In this document: positions 54,026 through 63,264 of the stretch, in pieces
How the letters are laid out: each line of letters starts with the position of its first letter
Position numbering within the stretch: the stretch's first letter is position 1
Position numbers and translations under genes: made by a program
Notes under the pieces: generated by a model
What the model was told of the DNA's origin: nothing
Databases searched by the model: none
What the model saw: only the letters and a program-made list of their open reading frames with translations
Origin: an uncultured Hellea sp.
GTDB taxonomy: Bacteria > Pseudomonadota > Alphaproteobacteria > Caulobacterales > Maricaulaceae
DNA: 64,000 bases
Direction: 5' to 3'
Assembly (NCBI GenBank): GCA_938007935.1
Contig: CALLMD010000001.1
Coordinates: 1-64,000, forward strand

Positions 54026-56527
54026 CTAGGCGTCCATCCAGCTTTGAAGAGGTTTTTTTGCAAAGGTCCCGACCAGGACAACTAAAATATTAAATGCAAT
54101 ACAAAGCCATGTCCAAATCGCAACCGCATAGAAGCCCCATTTCCCCGCCTCTGGGAACCACGGCATGAGGCAAATCCCGATCATGAAGATAAAAACATTC
54201 GGGTTACGGCGGGCGGTAATAAAGCGAAGCGCGGAGTTAATTGGCCGCCAAACATGAATATGAAACCCATGTTGCGCGATGAATATACCTTCAATAATGC
54301 GGTCAACAACATAGCCAACCGAGATCGCCACCAAGGCAAGGGTCATTTTATCTGAGAATATATCAGGCCACGCAAATATGCCGCCAAGGCCAACAAACCA
54401 CGCCCAATACCAGAAAGGCGGATGTATCAAATCTATGCCGTGATCATATATATTACCCCAGCTCGAATAGGTCATGGTGGTGCGGGCAAGCTTGCCATCC
54501 ACCGTATCCAAAAATGTCATGAGCCAACCCGTTAAAAAGCCCAAGAACCACTGCCCTTGCCAGAAGTAATAAAGCGCGGCAAACATGAGGATCAGTCCAA
54601 TCGTCGTCACCATATTTGGCGTTAGACGAAGAGCGGCACAAAGCCGCGTGACGTAAAAGGCAGGCACAGGCCACACCCATTTGGTTACAAAATCCGTAAT
54701 GCCTTTATAGGAGCTCGCAAATTGCCGTTTCATAATTTCAACCGGCGGCGTGTTATCTATGTCCAGTGCGTAAGGCGGCTCTTTCTTGCGCAAGGCTTTA
54801 TTATATCCATCATCAAGTTCATCTGGCTGTACCGCTATGATATTTGTGCCAGCCAAAGCTGTCTCACTTTGACCAATTAAATTTGTGGCGATATCAGCAT
54901 TAGCGCCATTAACGGCGATAATTTTATTGCCCGCAATAAGCGCTGTATTATCTCGTGATACAAATGAACGGGCCAAAGCCGATGATAAAACCCAGCTCAC
55001 TCTGATATGAACATATTTATCAGACGCTGTTTGCGCGGCCCCAGCTTTTTTAAAAGCGCGCTCTTGCCATTTCGCAATCGGCATACCCCAAATTTTAGCC
55101 GAGGAATCTCCAATCAAGTTTAGAGTCGGGGCTAAAAATGTCGCGGCTGTCTCACCGCCTGATGTCTGCTCCAAAACTTTGCGCTTTAATGTCGATCTTG
55201 CAAGAAAAATTAAGAAGAGAACAGCGCAGGCATTTGCCAATATAGCCGCCCACCCTGGGGCCATTTTTCCGATTGTATAACTGAAAATAAAAAAGGCGAG
55301 GACATATATAACAACACCTGTACCGCGCGCATAGATAGCACGTTCAGGTCTATCGGCAGCATAAAGAACCGGATAAAGCGGCGCGGCTATGCCCGTTAAA
55401 GCGGCCGCGAGCACTAATAATGATGCCAAAGGCGCAGCTTGGAGATAAGCATCAGAAAATACCACAGACAGAATATATGGACCTGCGAAGTTTACAAAAA
55501 TCGCCATAATCAGACCAAAGCCTAAAAGCATAAAAGCCGTTTTCGTGACAAGTCGCCAAATTTTAGCCGCTTGTCCTAAGCTGACCATTTTCGCAAGCTC
55601 GGGATAGATAACCTGATCTAATAATTTAAACCCTTCAGATAGTAATTTGGCCGCCTCTTCAGCAATACGAAAAACCGCAACCCATGCCGAACCAAAAACA
55701 CCCATAACCAAGAGAACAGGGAGATGCATATTGGCCGCCCCTAAAGTCGAGTCGATATTTGATTTTATGACAAAAGGCCAAATACCTTTCCGAGGTGAGC
55801 GCAAAGACGTACCCGCATTAAATACGGGCGCTAATAAACGTCGTCGTTTCATTTCTAAAATGGCCATGCTTGGCAGGAAAATGTAAGCTGCGAGTGACCC
55901 GCAAAACCAGGCTATAAAAAACCCTTTAAACCCTGCCCCAAGTGCTGCCGCAATCAACACACCAATAAAACGGGTCGTGGGCATAACCAGACCTTGAACA
56001 GCTAACACATTGAACTTGTCAAATAGACGGAAGAGCCCGATTGACGTACCCCTCTGGCGGAACAGCAAAAGAAGACAATATATACCAAGGAGCTTACCCA
56101 ATGTTGAGATATCAAAGGCGGCCCAGTCTGAAAACTTCCCAGGGAAATAGCTGGAAATTTTCATAAATATGGCAAAGACCGAGAGCGACAATAAAAACGC
56201 AATCACGGCGGCAAGGGCATCTAGCTTTAATCCAAAGTTTAGCAAGCTTGATAAACGCGAGGGGTCATTATCTTTGACGTCATCAGTTCCAAATCGAATG
56301 ATTGACTGCCACGATTGGAAAGTCGCGACCTCGGAAAAGAAGAGCATATAGGCATGCAAAAAGATTATCGTTCCCAGCTCTGCTGGACTAATCACTTTGG
56401 CCGCGATCGAGAGACTACCTAATCCCAACACGGCGGCCATAGCTTTCGACCCCACCATCAGCCCTGTATTGGCCGCAATACGTTTACCCACACTATGCTT
56501 TGAGGCAATTGAGAGATCAGGCGACAT
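54026..56527 (-). CDS. Fusion: lipid/polysaccharide flippase, degenerate nucleotidyltransferase and CDP-alcohol phosphatidyltransferase
   Basis: An 833-residue three-part protein. Residues 1-435 are a polysaccharide/lipid flippase of the MOP superfamily with about 12 membrane helices. Residues 450-590 are soluble (LNLIGDSSAKIWGMPIAKWQ, RAFKKAGA, NTALIAGNKIIAVNGANA) and resemble the degenerate nucleotidyltransferase half found before some bacterial CDP-alcohol transferases. Residues about 590-830 form a CDP-alcohol phosphatidyltransferase with the complete motif DTVDGKLAR, then G-x3-D-x3-D in SSWGNIYDHGID. The protein could make a phospholipid or phosphosphingolipid and move it across the membrane. 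Start at 56527 overlaps the upstream gene by 11 bases; no frameshift is seen. Confidence 0.88.
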   Translation of the reverse strand: MSPDLSIASKHSVGKRIAANTGLMVGSKAMAAVLGLGSLSIAAKVISPAELGTIIFLHAYMLFFSEVATFQSWQSIIRFGTDDVKDNDPSRLSSLLNFGLKLDALAAVIAFLLSLSVFAIFMKISSYFPGKFSDWAAFDISTLGKLLGIYCLLLLFRQRGTSIGLFRLFDKFNVLAVQGLVMPTTRFIGVLIAAALGAGFKGFFIAWFCGSLAAYIFLPSMAILEMKRRRLLAPVFNAGTSLRSPRKGIWPFVIKSNIDSTLGAANMHLPVLLVMGVFGSAWVAVFRIAEEAAKLLSEGFKLLDQVIYPELAKMVSLGQAAKIWRLVTKTAFMLLGFGLIMAIFVNFAGPYILSVVFSDAYLQAAPLASLLVLAAALTGIAAPLYPVLYAADRPERAIYARGTGVVIYVLAFFIFSYTIGKMAPGWAAILANACAVLFLIFLARSTLKRKVLEQTSGGETAATFLAPTLNLIGDSSAKIWGMPIAKWQERAFKKAGAAQTASDKYVHIRVSWVLSSALARSFVSRDNTALIAGNKIIAVNGANADIATNLIGQSETALAGTNIIAVQPDELDDGYNKALRKKEPPYALDIDNTPPVEIMKRQFASSYKGITDFVTKWVWPVPAFYVTRLCAALRLTPNMVTTIGLILMFAALYYFWQGQWFLGFLTGWLMTFLDTVDGKLARTTMTYSSWGNIYDHGIDLIHPPFWYWAWFVGLGGIFAWPDIFSDKMTLALVAISVGYVVDRIIEGIFIAQHGFHIHVWRPINSALRFITARRNPNVFIFMIGICLMPWFPEAGKWGFYAVAIWTWLCIAFNILVVLVGTFAKKPLQSWMDA

Positions 56528-57275
56528 TGTAACTTCCCGACAATATTGCCTCGACTAAAATTTTATCCGAAGGTTTATCAACATCGATAGCTGCTTCGGC
56601 AATAGGAATAAGGACCGGCTTGGCTATAATGCTTAGTCTTTTAGACGCATATTCAAATGCCCCGTCTAGGCTTAACCGTCCCAAGGCATAATTGAGTAAA
56701 ACACCCCAACCTAAGCTATGTGCGAGCTTTAATGGCTGCTTTCGTAAATGTTGCGCCTGTTTCCAAAACTCAATCGCAGCCAGTCCTTTGTGAGTACGCA
56801 TATAAAATAAATTGCACCCTGAAACCGAACAATCTGAGAAATTTAAATAAGTACGCTTCACATCGGGGTAAGCTGGTTGAATAATTTTATTAGTCGCGAA
56901 ACCAACGCAAAAGTCTGCATTAGACTGACGAGCTTGTGTCAAAAAATGCTCAAGCATTTGGGGCGTTAGAAGTGGATGGTCAGCCGTAGTGATCAAACAG
57001 GGAAAATTAATACCCGCCCGCAGCGCAGCATCCGTACTATCCGCAGGCCCAGTTCCTGATGGTGATTGTACCAAGCGTTTATCATAGGCCGCATCAAACC
57101 CACTAACATGAAAAGGTTGGGTTAGACTTGCCTGCTCTAAAGCGGTTAGGACATAATCAATCATGGGGCGGCCATTAATCGGAATAATTGCTTTGCGCTC
57201 CACACCAGCATCCGCGCAAAGAGGGTCGATGACCCCTTCGCGTTGTCCCGCTAAAATTAAAACCGAAGAGCTCAT
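56517..57275 (-). CDS. MobA-like nucleotidyltransferase
   Basis: A 252-residue NTP-transferase. The N-terminus SSSVLILAGQREGVIDPLC followed by KAIIPINGRPMIDYVL is a modified GxG-x-R-(x)-K core; LITTADHPLLTPQML supplies the metal-binding Asp pair region. The substrate may be a sugar or polyol phosphate. It overlaps the double-GNAT gene by four bases and the flippase-fusion start by 11. Two distinct nucleotidyltransferases in one operon suggest two activated head-group intermediates, or one for each end of a linkage; this is inference. Confidence 0.82.
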   Translation of the reverse strand: MSSSVLILAGQREGVIDPLCADAGVERKAIIPINGRPMIDYVLTALEQASLTQPFHVSGFDAAYDKRLVQSPSGTGPADSTDAALRAGINFPCLITTADHPLLTPQMLEHFLTQARQSNADFCVGFATNKIIQPAYPDVKRTYLNFSDCSVSGCNLFYMRTHKGLAAIEFWKQAQHLRKQPLKLAHSLGWGVLLNYALGRLSLDGAFEYASKRLSIIAKPVLIPIAEAAIDVDKPSDKILVEAILSGSYNVA

Positions 57276-58426
57276 TGTCCAAGCCGCTTTTCATACATAC
57301 GATAAGTTTTATAGCGAACGGCGCTGGCTTGCTCACAAATAGAAATCATGCCCGGATTATCTTCTAAAATCCAAGACAGCTCACAATGCGTGAACCCTTT
57401 TTGCCGCGCGGCCTCAAAGACCGTTTCGCAAAGCTTGGCCACAATAGACAACCCTGTCCGTGTATTGTGATAGTCCTTTCGCAGTCCCATCAAAGGAATA
57501 CGCGCTTGCTTGACCCCGCTAATTTTTAACCGCCAGAGTAATTTTGCCCAACCAAAGGGAAAGAGACTTCCTTTTAAATCTCTAATGGCTTCATTCAAAT
57601 CAGGTATCATCCAAATATAAGCAATGGGCTTATCCTTATATTCACCGACCCAAAGACCTTCTTTGAACATAATCGGTTTTATTTCCTTCGCCATATGCTC
57701 GATATGCGCATCTGAAAACGGTATAAATCCCCAATTTTCTGACCACGCATCGTTAAAAATATCCATTACTATACGAACTTCATTCATGAAATTCGGCCCC
57801 ATAGGGCGAATAGTAATATCTTTATTGCGCTCCGCAGATTTAACCATGGCTTGCGTCATTTTCGGGCGAGGATAGCCTGCGTTTAAATCTGCTTGATAGG
57901 CCAGCATATTTGTTGCTTTTATAAAGCCCCGCGCTTCGATCATTTCTTGATAATCCGCCCGGCCATGCGGCATCATGACGACAGGCGGATCTGTAAACCC
58001 ATCCACCAAAAGGCCGCATTCTTCATTGACGCTCCAATGCGCAGGACCAATTATAGTTTCAACCCCGCGACTTTCTAGCCAGTCCTGCGCAGAGGCAAGC
58101 AATGCCTGTCCCGTTTGAGCCTTGGGTTCACAATCAAAGAAGCCAAAAAAGCCCGCATTATCATTGTGATGTGCATTATGAGCAGGGTTTATAAAAGCTG
58201 CAATGCGGCCAACAAACTGATTCGCTCTTTTCGCCAAAAATAATTGGCGGTTCTCTAAAGCCGCGGCCCCAGGATTTTTATCAGGATTAAGGTGAGCTGC
58301 TCGTTCAAACTTTAGTTGTGGGCGCCAGGCCGGATCGTCTGCGTAGATTGCATCCGGCATGGACAAAAACTGACGTAACAGCTTTCCTCCTTGAACAGGA
58401 ATAATTTCCAACGTTGATGATGGCAC
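57272..58426 (-). CDS. Double-GNAT acyltransferase, ceramide synthase candidate
   Basis: A 384-residue protein of the type often labelled dATP pyrophosphohydrolase-like or GNAT acyltransferase. It has two GNAT-like halves: about 1-180 (RQLFLAKRANQFVGRIAAFI, ETIIGPAHWSVNEECGLLVD) and about 190-384 (LWVGEYKDKPIAYIWMIPDL, GFTHCELSWILEDNPGMISI). The Caulobacter ceramide synthase bCerS is, to my recollection, of this type, and a serine palmitoyltransferase gene lies nearby; the assignment is therefore inferred from family and context. It would N-acylate a sphingoid base. GTG at 58426 has GGAGG four bases upstream. The gene is coupled to the next by ATGA overlap. Confidence 0.78.
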   Translation of the reverse strand: MPSSTLEIIPVQGGKLLRQFLSMPDAIYADDPAWRPQLKFERAAHLNPDKNPGAAALENRQLFLAKRANQFVGRIAAFINPAHNAHHNDNAGFFGFFDCEPKAQTGQALLASAQDWLESRGVETIIGPAHWSVNEECGLLVDGFTDPPVVMMPHGRADYQEMIEARGFIKATNMLAYQADLNAGYPRPKMTQAMVKSAERNKDITIRPMGPNFMNEVRIVMDIFNDAWSENWGFIPFSDAHIEHMAKEIKPIMFKEGLWVGEYKDKPIAYIWMIPDLNEAIRDLKGSLFPFGWAKLLWRLKISGVKQARIPLMGLRKDYHNTRTGLSIVAKLCETVFEAARQKGFTHCELSWILEDNPGMISICEQASAVRYKTYRMYEKRLGQ

Positions 58427-58455
58427 ACAGCCTCCGCGCAATTTGCGCCGTTGTG

Positions 58456-59019
58456 CTAATCTTTTTTCTTGGGGTCAACAAGATAGATAGTAATATCTGT
58501 ACCATTCATGGGAACATCAAAATTCGTTTCGGACCATTTCGGAAGCCGCAAAGACTCTATTTTCGGGTTATTGGAAAGACCAAATGGTTCTTTGGGCTTA
58601 AAATCCCATCTCTTATCAAATTTGCGGTCGCCATCCTTGTCATGATAGCTCGAAATAGCATATTGGCCTGGGGCTGGCACATTAACACAGACAATTACAG
58701 GCTCATCTTCAGCAGGCACGCGAATTCGGCGAAGTTTACCTGACTTCTTCATGAAGTCCTTTTCACCAAAAAGTTCAACTTTAATGAGGCCTTTTTTCGT
58801 CGCACCTATCAATGTTGTTCGAATTTGTAAGCTTCCCGCAATACAATCATCTGCAGCATCACCTTCATATAGTTCCAAACCACGTTCAATCCCAATCTGG
58901 GATTGGGGGCCATAAGTCGGATCATCAGCGAAAGTAGCGGCTGCGGCATAAGCTGAAAATGACAAAGCCGCAACAATAGAGAACCCTGCGAAAAATCTGT
59001 TAAGAAAATTTGCTTTCAT
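58456..59019 (-). CDS. DUF2141 family secreted protein
   Basis: A 187-residue periplasmic protein with a signal peptide (FLNRFFAGFSIVAALSFSAY, cleavage near AAAA) and a DUF2141 beta-sandwich-like domain (GQYAISSYHDKDGDRKFDKR, PKEPFGLSNNPK, TDITIYLV). DUF2141 proteins are of unknown function and often occur near lipid- or carotenoid-related genes. It heads the six-gene minus-strand operon, 29 bases before the double-GNAT gene, and is divergent from the LptF-like gene across a 104-base promoter region. Confidence 0.85.
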   Translation of the reverse strand: MKANFLNRFFAGFSIVAALSFSAYAAAATFADDPTYGPQSQIGIERGLELYEGDAADDCIAGSLQIRTTLIGATKKGLIKVELFGEKDFMKKSGKLRRIRVPAEDEPVIVCVNVPAPGQYAISSYHDKDGDRKFDKRWDFKPKEPFGLSNNPKIESLRLPKWSETNFDVPMNGTDITIYLVDPKKKD

Positions 59020-59123
59020 GTTACAGTCTCTATAATGCCTTTTTCAAATGTTTCCGTCCTCTTATGATTATCATATGGTGACGCTATAGCGCTTAGTAAA
59101 GGTATATTTGCAGTCTAGTACAT
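59020..59123. promoter_or_regulatory. Divergent promoter region of the two sphingolipid-type operons
   Basis: This 104-base spacer must carry promoters for both the DUF2141-GNAT operon and the LptF-like operon. It is AT-rich, with a TATGATTATCATATGG stretch near 59063, but no unambiguous -35/-10 pair. Co-regulation of the two operons is likely from the arrangement. Confidence 0.4.
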
Positions 59124-60332
59124 ATGGGACGACTTAATAGATATCTTATGAAACAAGCTGCCATCAGCATAGGTGGGTTAATCATATTCGCTTGCGTTGT
59201 ATTATTACTTGAACGTTTGCTCCGTATTTTTGAAATTGTATCAAATTCGACCAATCCAGCCGGTGATGCAGGCTCTATGGTTATTAACTTACTACCCCAC
59301 TATCTGGGGATGGCCGTCCCCATGGCACTTTTGTTAGGCGTAACAATAACTATTGACCGGTTTAGTCGTTCAAGTGAGCTCACAGCAGCTATGGGGGCAG
59401 GTGTATCCCTGTTTCATATGACAAAGCCCTTTATCTTATTATCTATTTTTTTAGCGGGGATCACACTTTTTATAGAAGGCTATATGCAACCTGTTGGTCG
59501 TTATAATTATCGCCAAGTCGTACATGTCGTCAAACAACAATCCTTCACCGCAGCGTTACGCGAAGGTACATTTACTAAAGTCGGCAATAGAACCTTTTTT
59601 GCGGGAACTGAACTCGAAGGATCTGCCATTGGGCCCATCTTTATATACGAAAGAATGATAAATAAAAAAAATGAAAATATAGGAACTCGCCTGACCACAG
59701 CTAGCGAAGGACAGCTCATCGTCAGAGAAGTAACACAAGAACCCGTTCTTCAACTCGCGGCTGGTCAGACCTATCAAATAGAAACGAACCGCAAATTAAC
59801 GGGCGATTTAAGCTTTAAGAGTAGCGCCGTAGCCGGCGCAGCCGATGTAAACACCTTCCGCTCCCGCGGCGATGATGAACGCGAAATGACCTCGTTGGAA
59901 CTTTTCAAAAATCGTAACGGGGAGCTATTTGATACAATTGATGATAATACCAATGATGCCGCCCTCCATCTTCGTATTGCGCGCGCTGTCCTCTTAGTCA
60001 TTTTACCCTTTATTGCCGTTCCCTTTGGCCTAAATTATGGAAGAAACCCTTCATCTGCTGGGATATTTATAGGGGTTGTGCTTTTGGTCTCTCTACAAAA
60101 GGCCCTTGAATTTGCCCAAAGTCTGGGGGCTAGTGGTACTATTCCGCCATGGCTAGGGATATGGGGCATCATTGTGTTCTTAGCCGCGTTTGCAGCATAT
60201 ATTTTTAGGAAAAGCGCATATAAAATGGGCCAACCACCCCTAACCTCATTTCAACATTATATTAGCCATATACAAGAACAAGTCGCTCAAAAAATAATGT
60301 CTTTGCGCGGCTCAAAGGCGAATTTGAGCTAG
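59124..60332 (+). CDS. LptF-like permease (YjgP/YjgQ family)
   Basis: A 402-residue inner-membrane protein with the LptF/G layout: two N-terminal helices (about 13-33 and 55-75), a third near 100, a periplasmic jellyroll-like region (about 130-280) containing YNYRQVVHVVKQQSFTAALR and REGTFTKVGNRTFFAGTEL, and three C-terminal helices. In E. coli, LptF and LptG form the LptB2FG transporter that extracts lipopolysaccharide. No LptB ATPase is present here. Its place among sphingolipid-type genes suggests that it may export another lipid or be the housekeeping LptF. The stop shares a base with the next GTG. Confidence 0.88.
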   Translation: MGRLNRYLMKQAAISIGGLIIFACVVLLLERLLRIFEIVSNSTNPAGDAGSMVINLLPHYLGMAVPMALLLGVTITIDRFSRSSELTAAMGAGVSLFHMTKPFILLSIFLAGITLFIEGYMQPVGRYNYRQVVHVVKQQSFTAALREGTFTKVGNRTFFAGTELEGSAIGPIFIYERMINKKNENIGTRLTTASEGQLIVREVTQEPVLQLAAGQTYQIETNRKLTGDLSFKSSAVAGAADVNTFRSRGDDEREMTSLELFKNRNGELFDTIDDNTNDAALHLRIARAVLLVILPFIAVPFGLNYGRNPSSAGIFIGVVLLVSLQKALEFAQSLGASGTIPPWLGIWGIIVFLAAFAAYIFRKSAYKMGQPPLTSFQHYISHIQEQVAQKIMSLRGSKANLS

Positions 60333-61411
60333 TGTTCAAGTTTCTTGCATATCTTTCGAAAACTTTTTTGACTACATGGTTGATGACCGTTTTCGGGTTT
60401 TTGGTCTTGATTGGTTTATTGGATAGTCTAGCTAATGGCGGCGATATCATGTCTGGAGATGGCGGATTTTCCGACACTTTTCGATATATGATACTCAGGG
60501 CGCCAGTCATATTTGACCGTATATTTATCTTTACAATCGTGGTTGCGATTTTGCTGACATATGTAAAACTTATTCGTCAACACGAACTTGTTGCCCTGTT
60601 AGGGTTTGGAATTTCTGTTCCTAAACAAATCATGCTGTTAACGCCTATTGTCTTGGCGGCAGGGTTTTCCTCCATAACGTTAATTGATTACACGATAGCG
60701 CCCGCCGTTCGTTCACTTCAGGCCTGGGGCATTGGCGAATATAAGATTAAAAATATCACGCCAGAAACACCTTTATGGCTAGAAGATAATGGCCGCATAG
60801 TAAGAGCCGAAAAGCGGGTGAGCTATGAAGAATTAGGCAATATCGAAATTTATCAGCGCTCATCAAAAGGACAAGTAGAAAACGTTATCTGGGCAGAAAC
60901 AGCGATTTACAAAAATCCTAATTGGGAATTAACCGGCGTCCAATCTCTACCTGTTAAAGGCGCTAACGGAAAATCTATTCTTCCTGTAACTATGGGGTCA
61001 ACAGGGATATGGGAAACAGCACAAACGCCAATGACAATCGCCAGATTGGCCGCTGAGCCCAGAGATTTGTCGATGTCTGAAATGCGTCAGTTTAGGCGCC
61101 CCGGGAATTCCGGCTCCAAACCCCGTTTTGCTTATGGTTTCTGGCATGCTCACAGATTCACACGCCCCCTAGCTGGGTGGATATTATTGCTTTGTGCCGT
61201 TCCCCTTATGCAGCGCACTGGCCGGCAGGATACAGGTGATAAAGCCCTTATCCTTGGCATTAGCATGGGCTTTATCTTCCTTATTATTGACGGCGCTATG
61301 GCGACTTTCGCAACATCTGGCGGAATGGGCGTAACAAGTGCAATCGCGGGACCTTTGATCGTTTTCGCGATTTTAGGGGCCTATTTATGTTTGCAGGCTG
61401 AAAGCCTGTAA
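60332..61411 (+). CDS. LptG-like permease (YjgP/YjgQ family)
   Basis: A 359-residue partner of the preceding permease. Helices lie at about 10-30, 55-75, 100-120 and three near the C-terminus (GWILLLCAVPLMQ, ALILGISMGFIFLIIDGAMA, AIAGPLIVFAILGAYLCLQ), with a periplasmic beta-rich region between. The start is a GTG whose first base is the last base of the LptF stop (taGTG), so translation is coupled. This order matches lptF-lptG elsewhere. Whether it serves lipopolysaccharide or a sphingolipid is open. Confidence 0.87.
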   Translation: MFKFLAYLSKTFLTTWLMTVFGFLVLIGLLDSLANGGDIMSGDGGFSDTFRYMILRAPVIFDRIFIFTIVVAILLTYVKLIRQHELVALLGFGISVPKQIMLLTPIVLAAGFSSITLIDYTIAPAVRSLQAWGIGEYKIKNITPETPLWLEDNGRIVRAEKRVSYEELGNIEIYQRSSKGQVENVIWAETAIYKNPNWELTGVQSLPVKGANGKSILPVTMGSTGIWETAQTPMTIARLAAEPRDLSMSEMRQFRRPGNSGSKPRFAYGFWHAHRFTRPLAGWILLLCAVPLMQRTGRQDTGDKALILGISMGFIFLIIDGAMATFATSGGMGVTSAIAGPLIVFAILGAYLCLQAESL

Positions 61412-61432
61412 TTCGAAAACGGTTCTGCTCTC

Positions 61433-62362
61433 GTGTCCGTTCTCGCAATTTCCAATGCTAATGCTAAAAAAGTTGCCAAGGGCGGCTCTTTGATAACCTC
61501 AAACCTTTTGCCTAAAACAGCAATCCATCACCATACTAAAACCCCGTCTGACTTGTTACCTGCTTTTAAACAGGCATTGGAACGCAATATAAAGCATCTC
61601 GTTATAGAAGGCGGAGATGGAACCGTTAGAACGGTTTTATCAACCCTGCTAAACAACCATGATGAAAGCCGGGTCTTACCCGCAATTTCAATACTGCCTC
61701 GCGGAACAACAAATCAAATTGCGAGAAATTTAGGTGTCAAAAAGCCCGCGGATTTGACGGCAATTTTCAAGGGTAGTTTTCGCGAAATTTCAATGCCCTT
61801 AGTTAAAATTAAAACAAAGAGTTTAGAAACACGCTATGGGTTTTTGTTTTCCACAGGCGCGCTGCCCCATGTTAGCCGCTTTGCCCAGGATAAAATAAAT
61901 GCCAAAGGAGTCGGCGGAGGCACTGCTGTAGTCGGCGCTGTTATTAAGGCTGTAACCAGCGATAAAACCTCCTTAATGCCCCCTGCTAAGCACCGCTTAA
62001 AAGGCAAATCAGGGAATGGCTTATATACAATATTCAACCATAAAGGCCCTGCTCTGGGGACAATTATGACGACCCTTCCAACATTAATGATGGGACTAGA
62101 CCCTTTTTGGGGCCAAGAAGATGCCCCACTTCGTGTCACTTGGGCCGAAGCTGATAGTGCCAAGCTGGGCAGAACGGTAGCAGGTTTATGGGCTGGCCGA
62201 AAAATAAATAGGAGCGTTGATGGCTATCATAGTCACAATATTGAAAAATTAAGCCTAAGGACTAAAGCCCCCGCTACATTAGACGGCGACTTTCTCGATA
62301 TATCAGGACAGAAACTCAAAATTACGGCCTCGCGCCCTGTTACCTTTTGGTTATCCAAATGA
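61433..62362 (+). CDS. Diacylglycerol kinase-family lipid kinase
   Basis: A 309-residue lipid kinase. The nucleotide motif GGDGTVRTVLST and the segment ILPRGTTNQIARNLG (a variant of the usual GTGNDFAR) are visible, and TLDGDFLDISG near the C-terminus fits the fold of YegS/DgkB. Such enzymes phosphorylate diacylglycerol, undecaprenol or sphingoid bases and ceramide. Genomic context next to a Tam41-like gene and a serine palmitoyltransferase suggests ceramide kinase activity, like CpgB of Caulobacter; this is inference. Start is GTG. Its stop overlaps the Tam41-like ATG by four bases. Confidence 0.85.
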   Translation: MSVLAISNANAKKVAKGGSLITSNLLPKTAIHHHTKTPSDLLPAFKQALERNIKHLVIEGGDGTVRTVLSTLLNNHDESRVLPAISILPRGTTNQIARNLGVKKPADLTAIFKGSFREISMPLVKIKTKSLETRYGFLFSTGALPHVSRFAQDKINAKGVGGGTAVVGAVIKAVTSDKTSLMPPAKHRLKGKSGNGLYTIFNHKGPALGTIMTTLPTLMMGLDPFWGQEDAPLRVTWAEADSAKLGRTVAGLWAGRKINRSVDGYHSHNIEKLSLRTKAPATLDGDFLDISGQKLKITASRPVTFWLSK

Positions 62363-63264
62363 ATACGTTATCTAATCTTTTGCGCCAAGAAACAGCAGAG
62401 CTCCCACTGCGCGTAGAAGCTGTCTGCGATATCATCGAGAACCGACACCCAAACCGCGTACAGGCTTTTATCTATTATGGCTCCTCATTGCGCGAGCTTG
62501 ATAACCCAGAAAAAATGCTCGATTTTTATGTTCTCATTGATAGCTACCGAAAAACGCATAACTTTATTAGAGCGGGATTAAATGCCCTTATACCGCCCGC
62601 TGTTTATTATGTTGAACATATTTGCGCAGATGGCGTGATAAGCACGTGCAAATATTCAATTATGTCTCTAACCGCATTTGAACGGCGCTGCTCGCAAAAA
62701 GCCTTTCTCTCCCAAACATGGGGGCGGTTTTCGCAACCATGCGCGCTGTTAAGGTCCAAATCAAATGCGATTACTGAACGAGTAATTTTAGCGCGCGAAA
62801 CAGCCATCCGGCATATTGCCATGGAGACAGAACCCTTATTCGAAGACAGCCCAACACCGCAAGAATTTTGGGCCCGCGCCTTTTATGAGAGTTATCGTAC
62901 TGAACTTAGGCCTGAGAGCTCTGTCGAGCGTACGGCGGAATTTGTTGGTAAGTACCTGTCCAGATATGAACATGTGTCAGCTATTTTATATCACCTACAA
63001 GATGGCAAGATTGACCTTCCGAAAACTCGCAGAAAAGGCGCTAAACTACGTTGGTTCTTACGCCGTCTTCTCGGTAAGCCTATGACAGCTATTCGTGTAA
63101 TAAACAGCGCCGCGACATTTGATGGCGGATTAGATTACGTACTCCGCAAAGTCAAAAATCACTCAGGTGTCACGATAAAACCAAGTGCATTTCAACGCAA
63201 ACATCCAGTTTTATGCTCACCCATATTAGGATGGAAGCTTTGGCGTAAAGGCGCGTTTCGCTAG
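62359..63264 (+). CDS. Tam41-like CTP:phosphatidate cytidylyltransferase family protein
   Basis: A 301-residue protein matching the Tam41/MMP37 family, known from mitochondria, where it makes CDP-diacylglycerol for cardiolipin. The nucleotidyltransferase site is YYGSSL (about 39-44) followed by KMLDFYVLIDSYRKTHN (Asp55, Asp61). YYVEHICADGVISTCKYSIM supplies the Lys-Tyr segment (98-99), and TWGRFSQPCALL corresponds to the conserved G-R-x-x-K/Q-P region. The C-terminal third is less conserved. ATG at 62359 overlaps the kinase stop. It probably activates a phospholipid or ceramide phosphate with CTP; the substrate is inferred from neighbours. Confidence 0.82.
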   Translation: MNTLSNLLRQETAELPLRVEAVCDIIENRHPNRVQAFIYYGSSLRELDNPEKMLDFYVLIDSYRKTHNFIRAGLNALIPPAVYYVEHICADGVISTCKYSIMSLTAFERRCSQKAFLSQTWGRFSQPCALLRSKSNAITERVILARETAIRHIAMETEPLFEDSPTPQEFWARAFYESYRTELRPESSVERTAEFVGKYLSRYEHVSAILYHLQDGKIDLPKTRRKGAKLRWFLRRLLGKPMTAIRVINSAATFDGGLDYVLRKVKNHSGVTIKPSAFQRKHPVLCSPILGWKLWRKGAFR

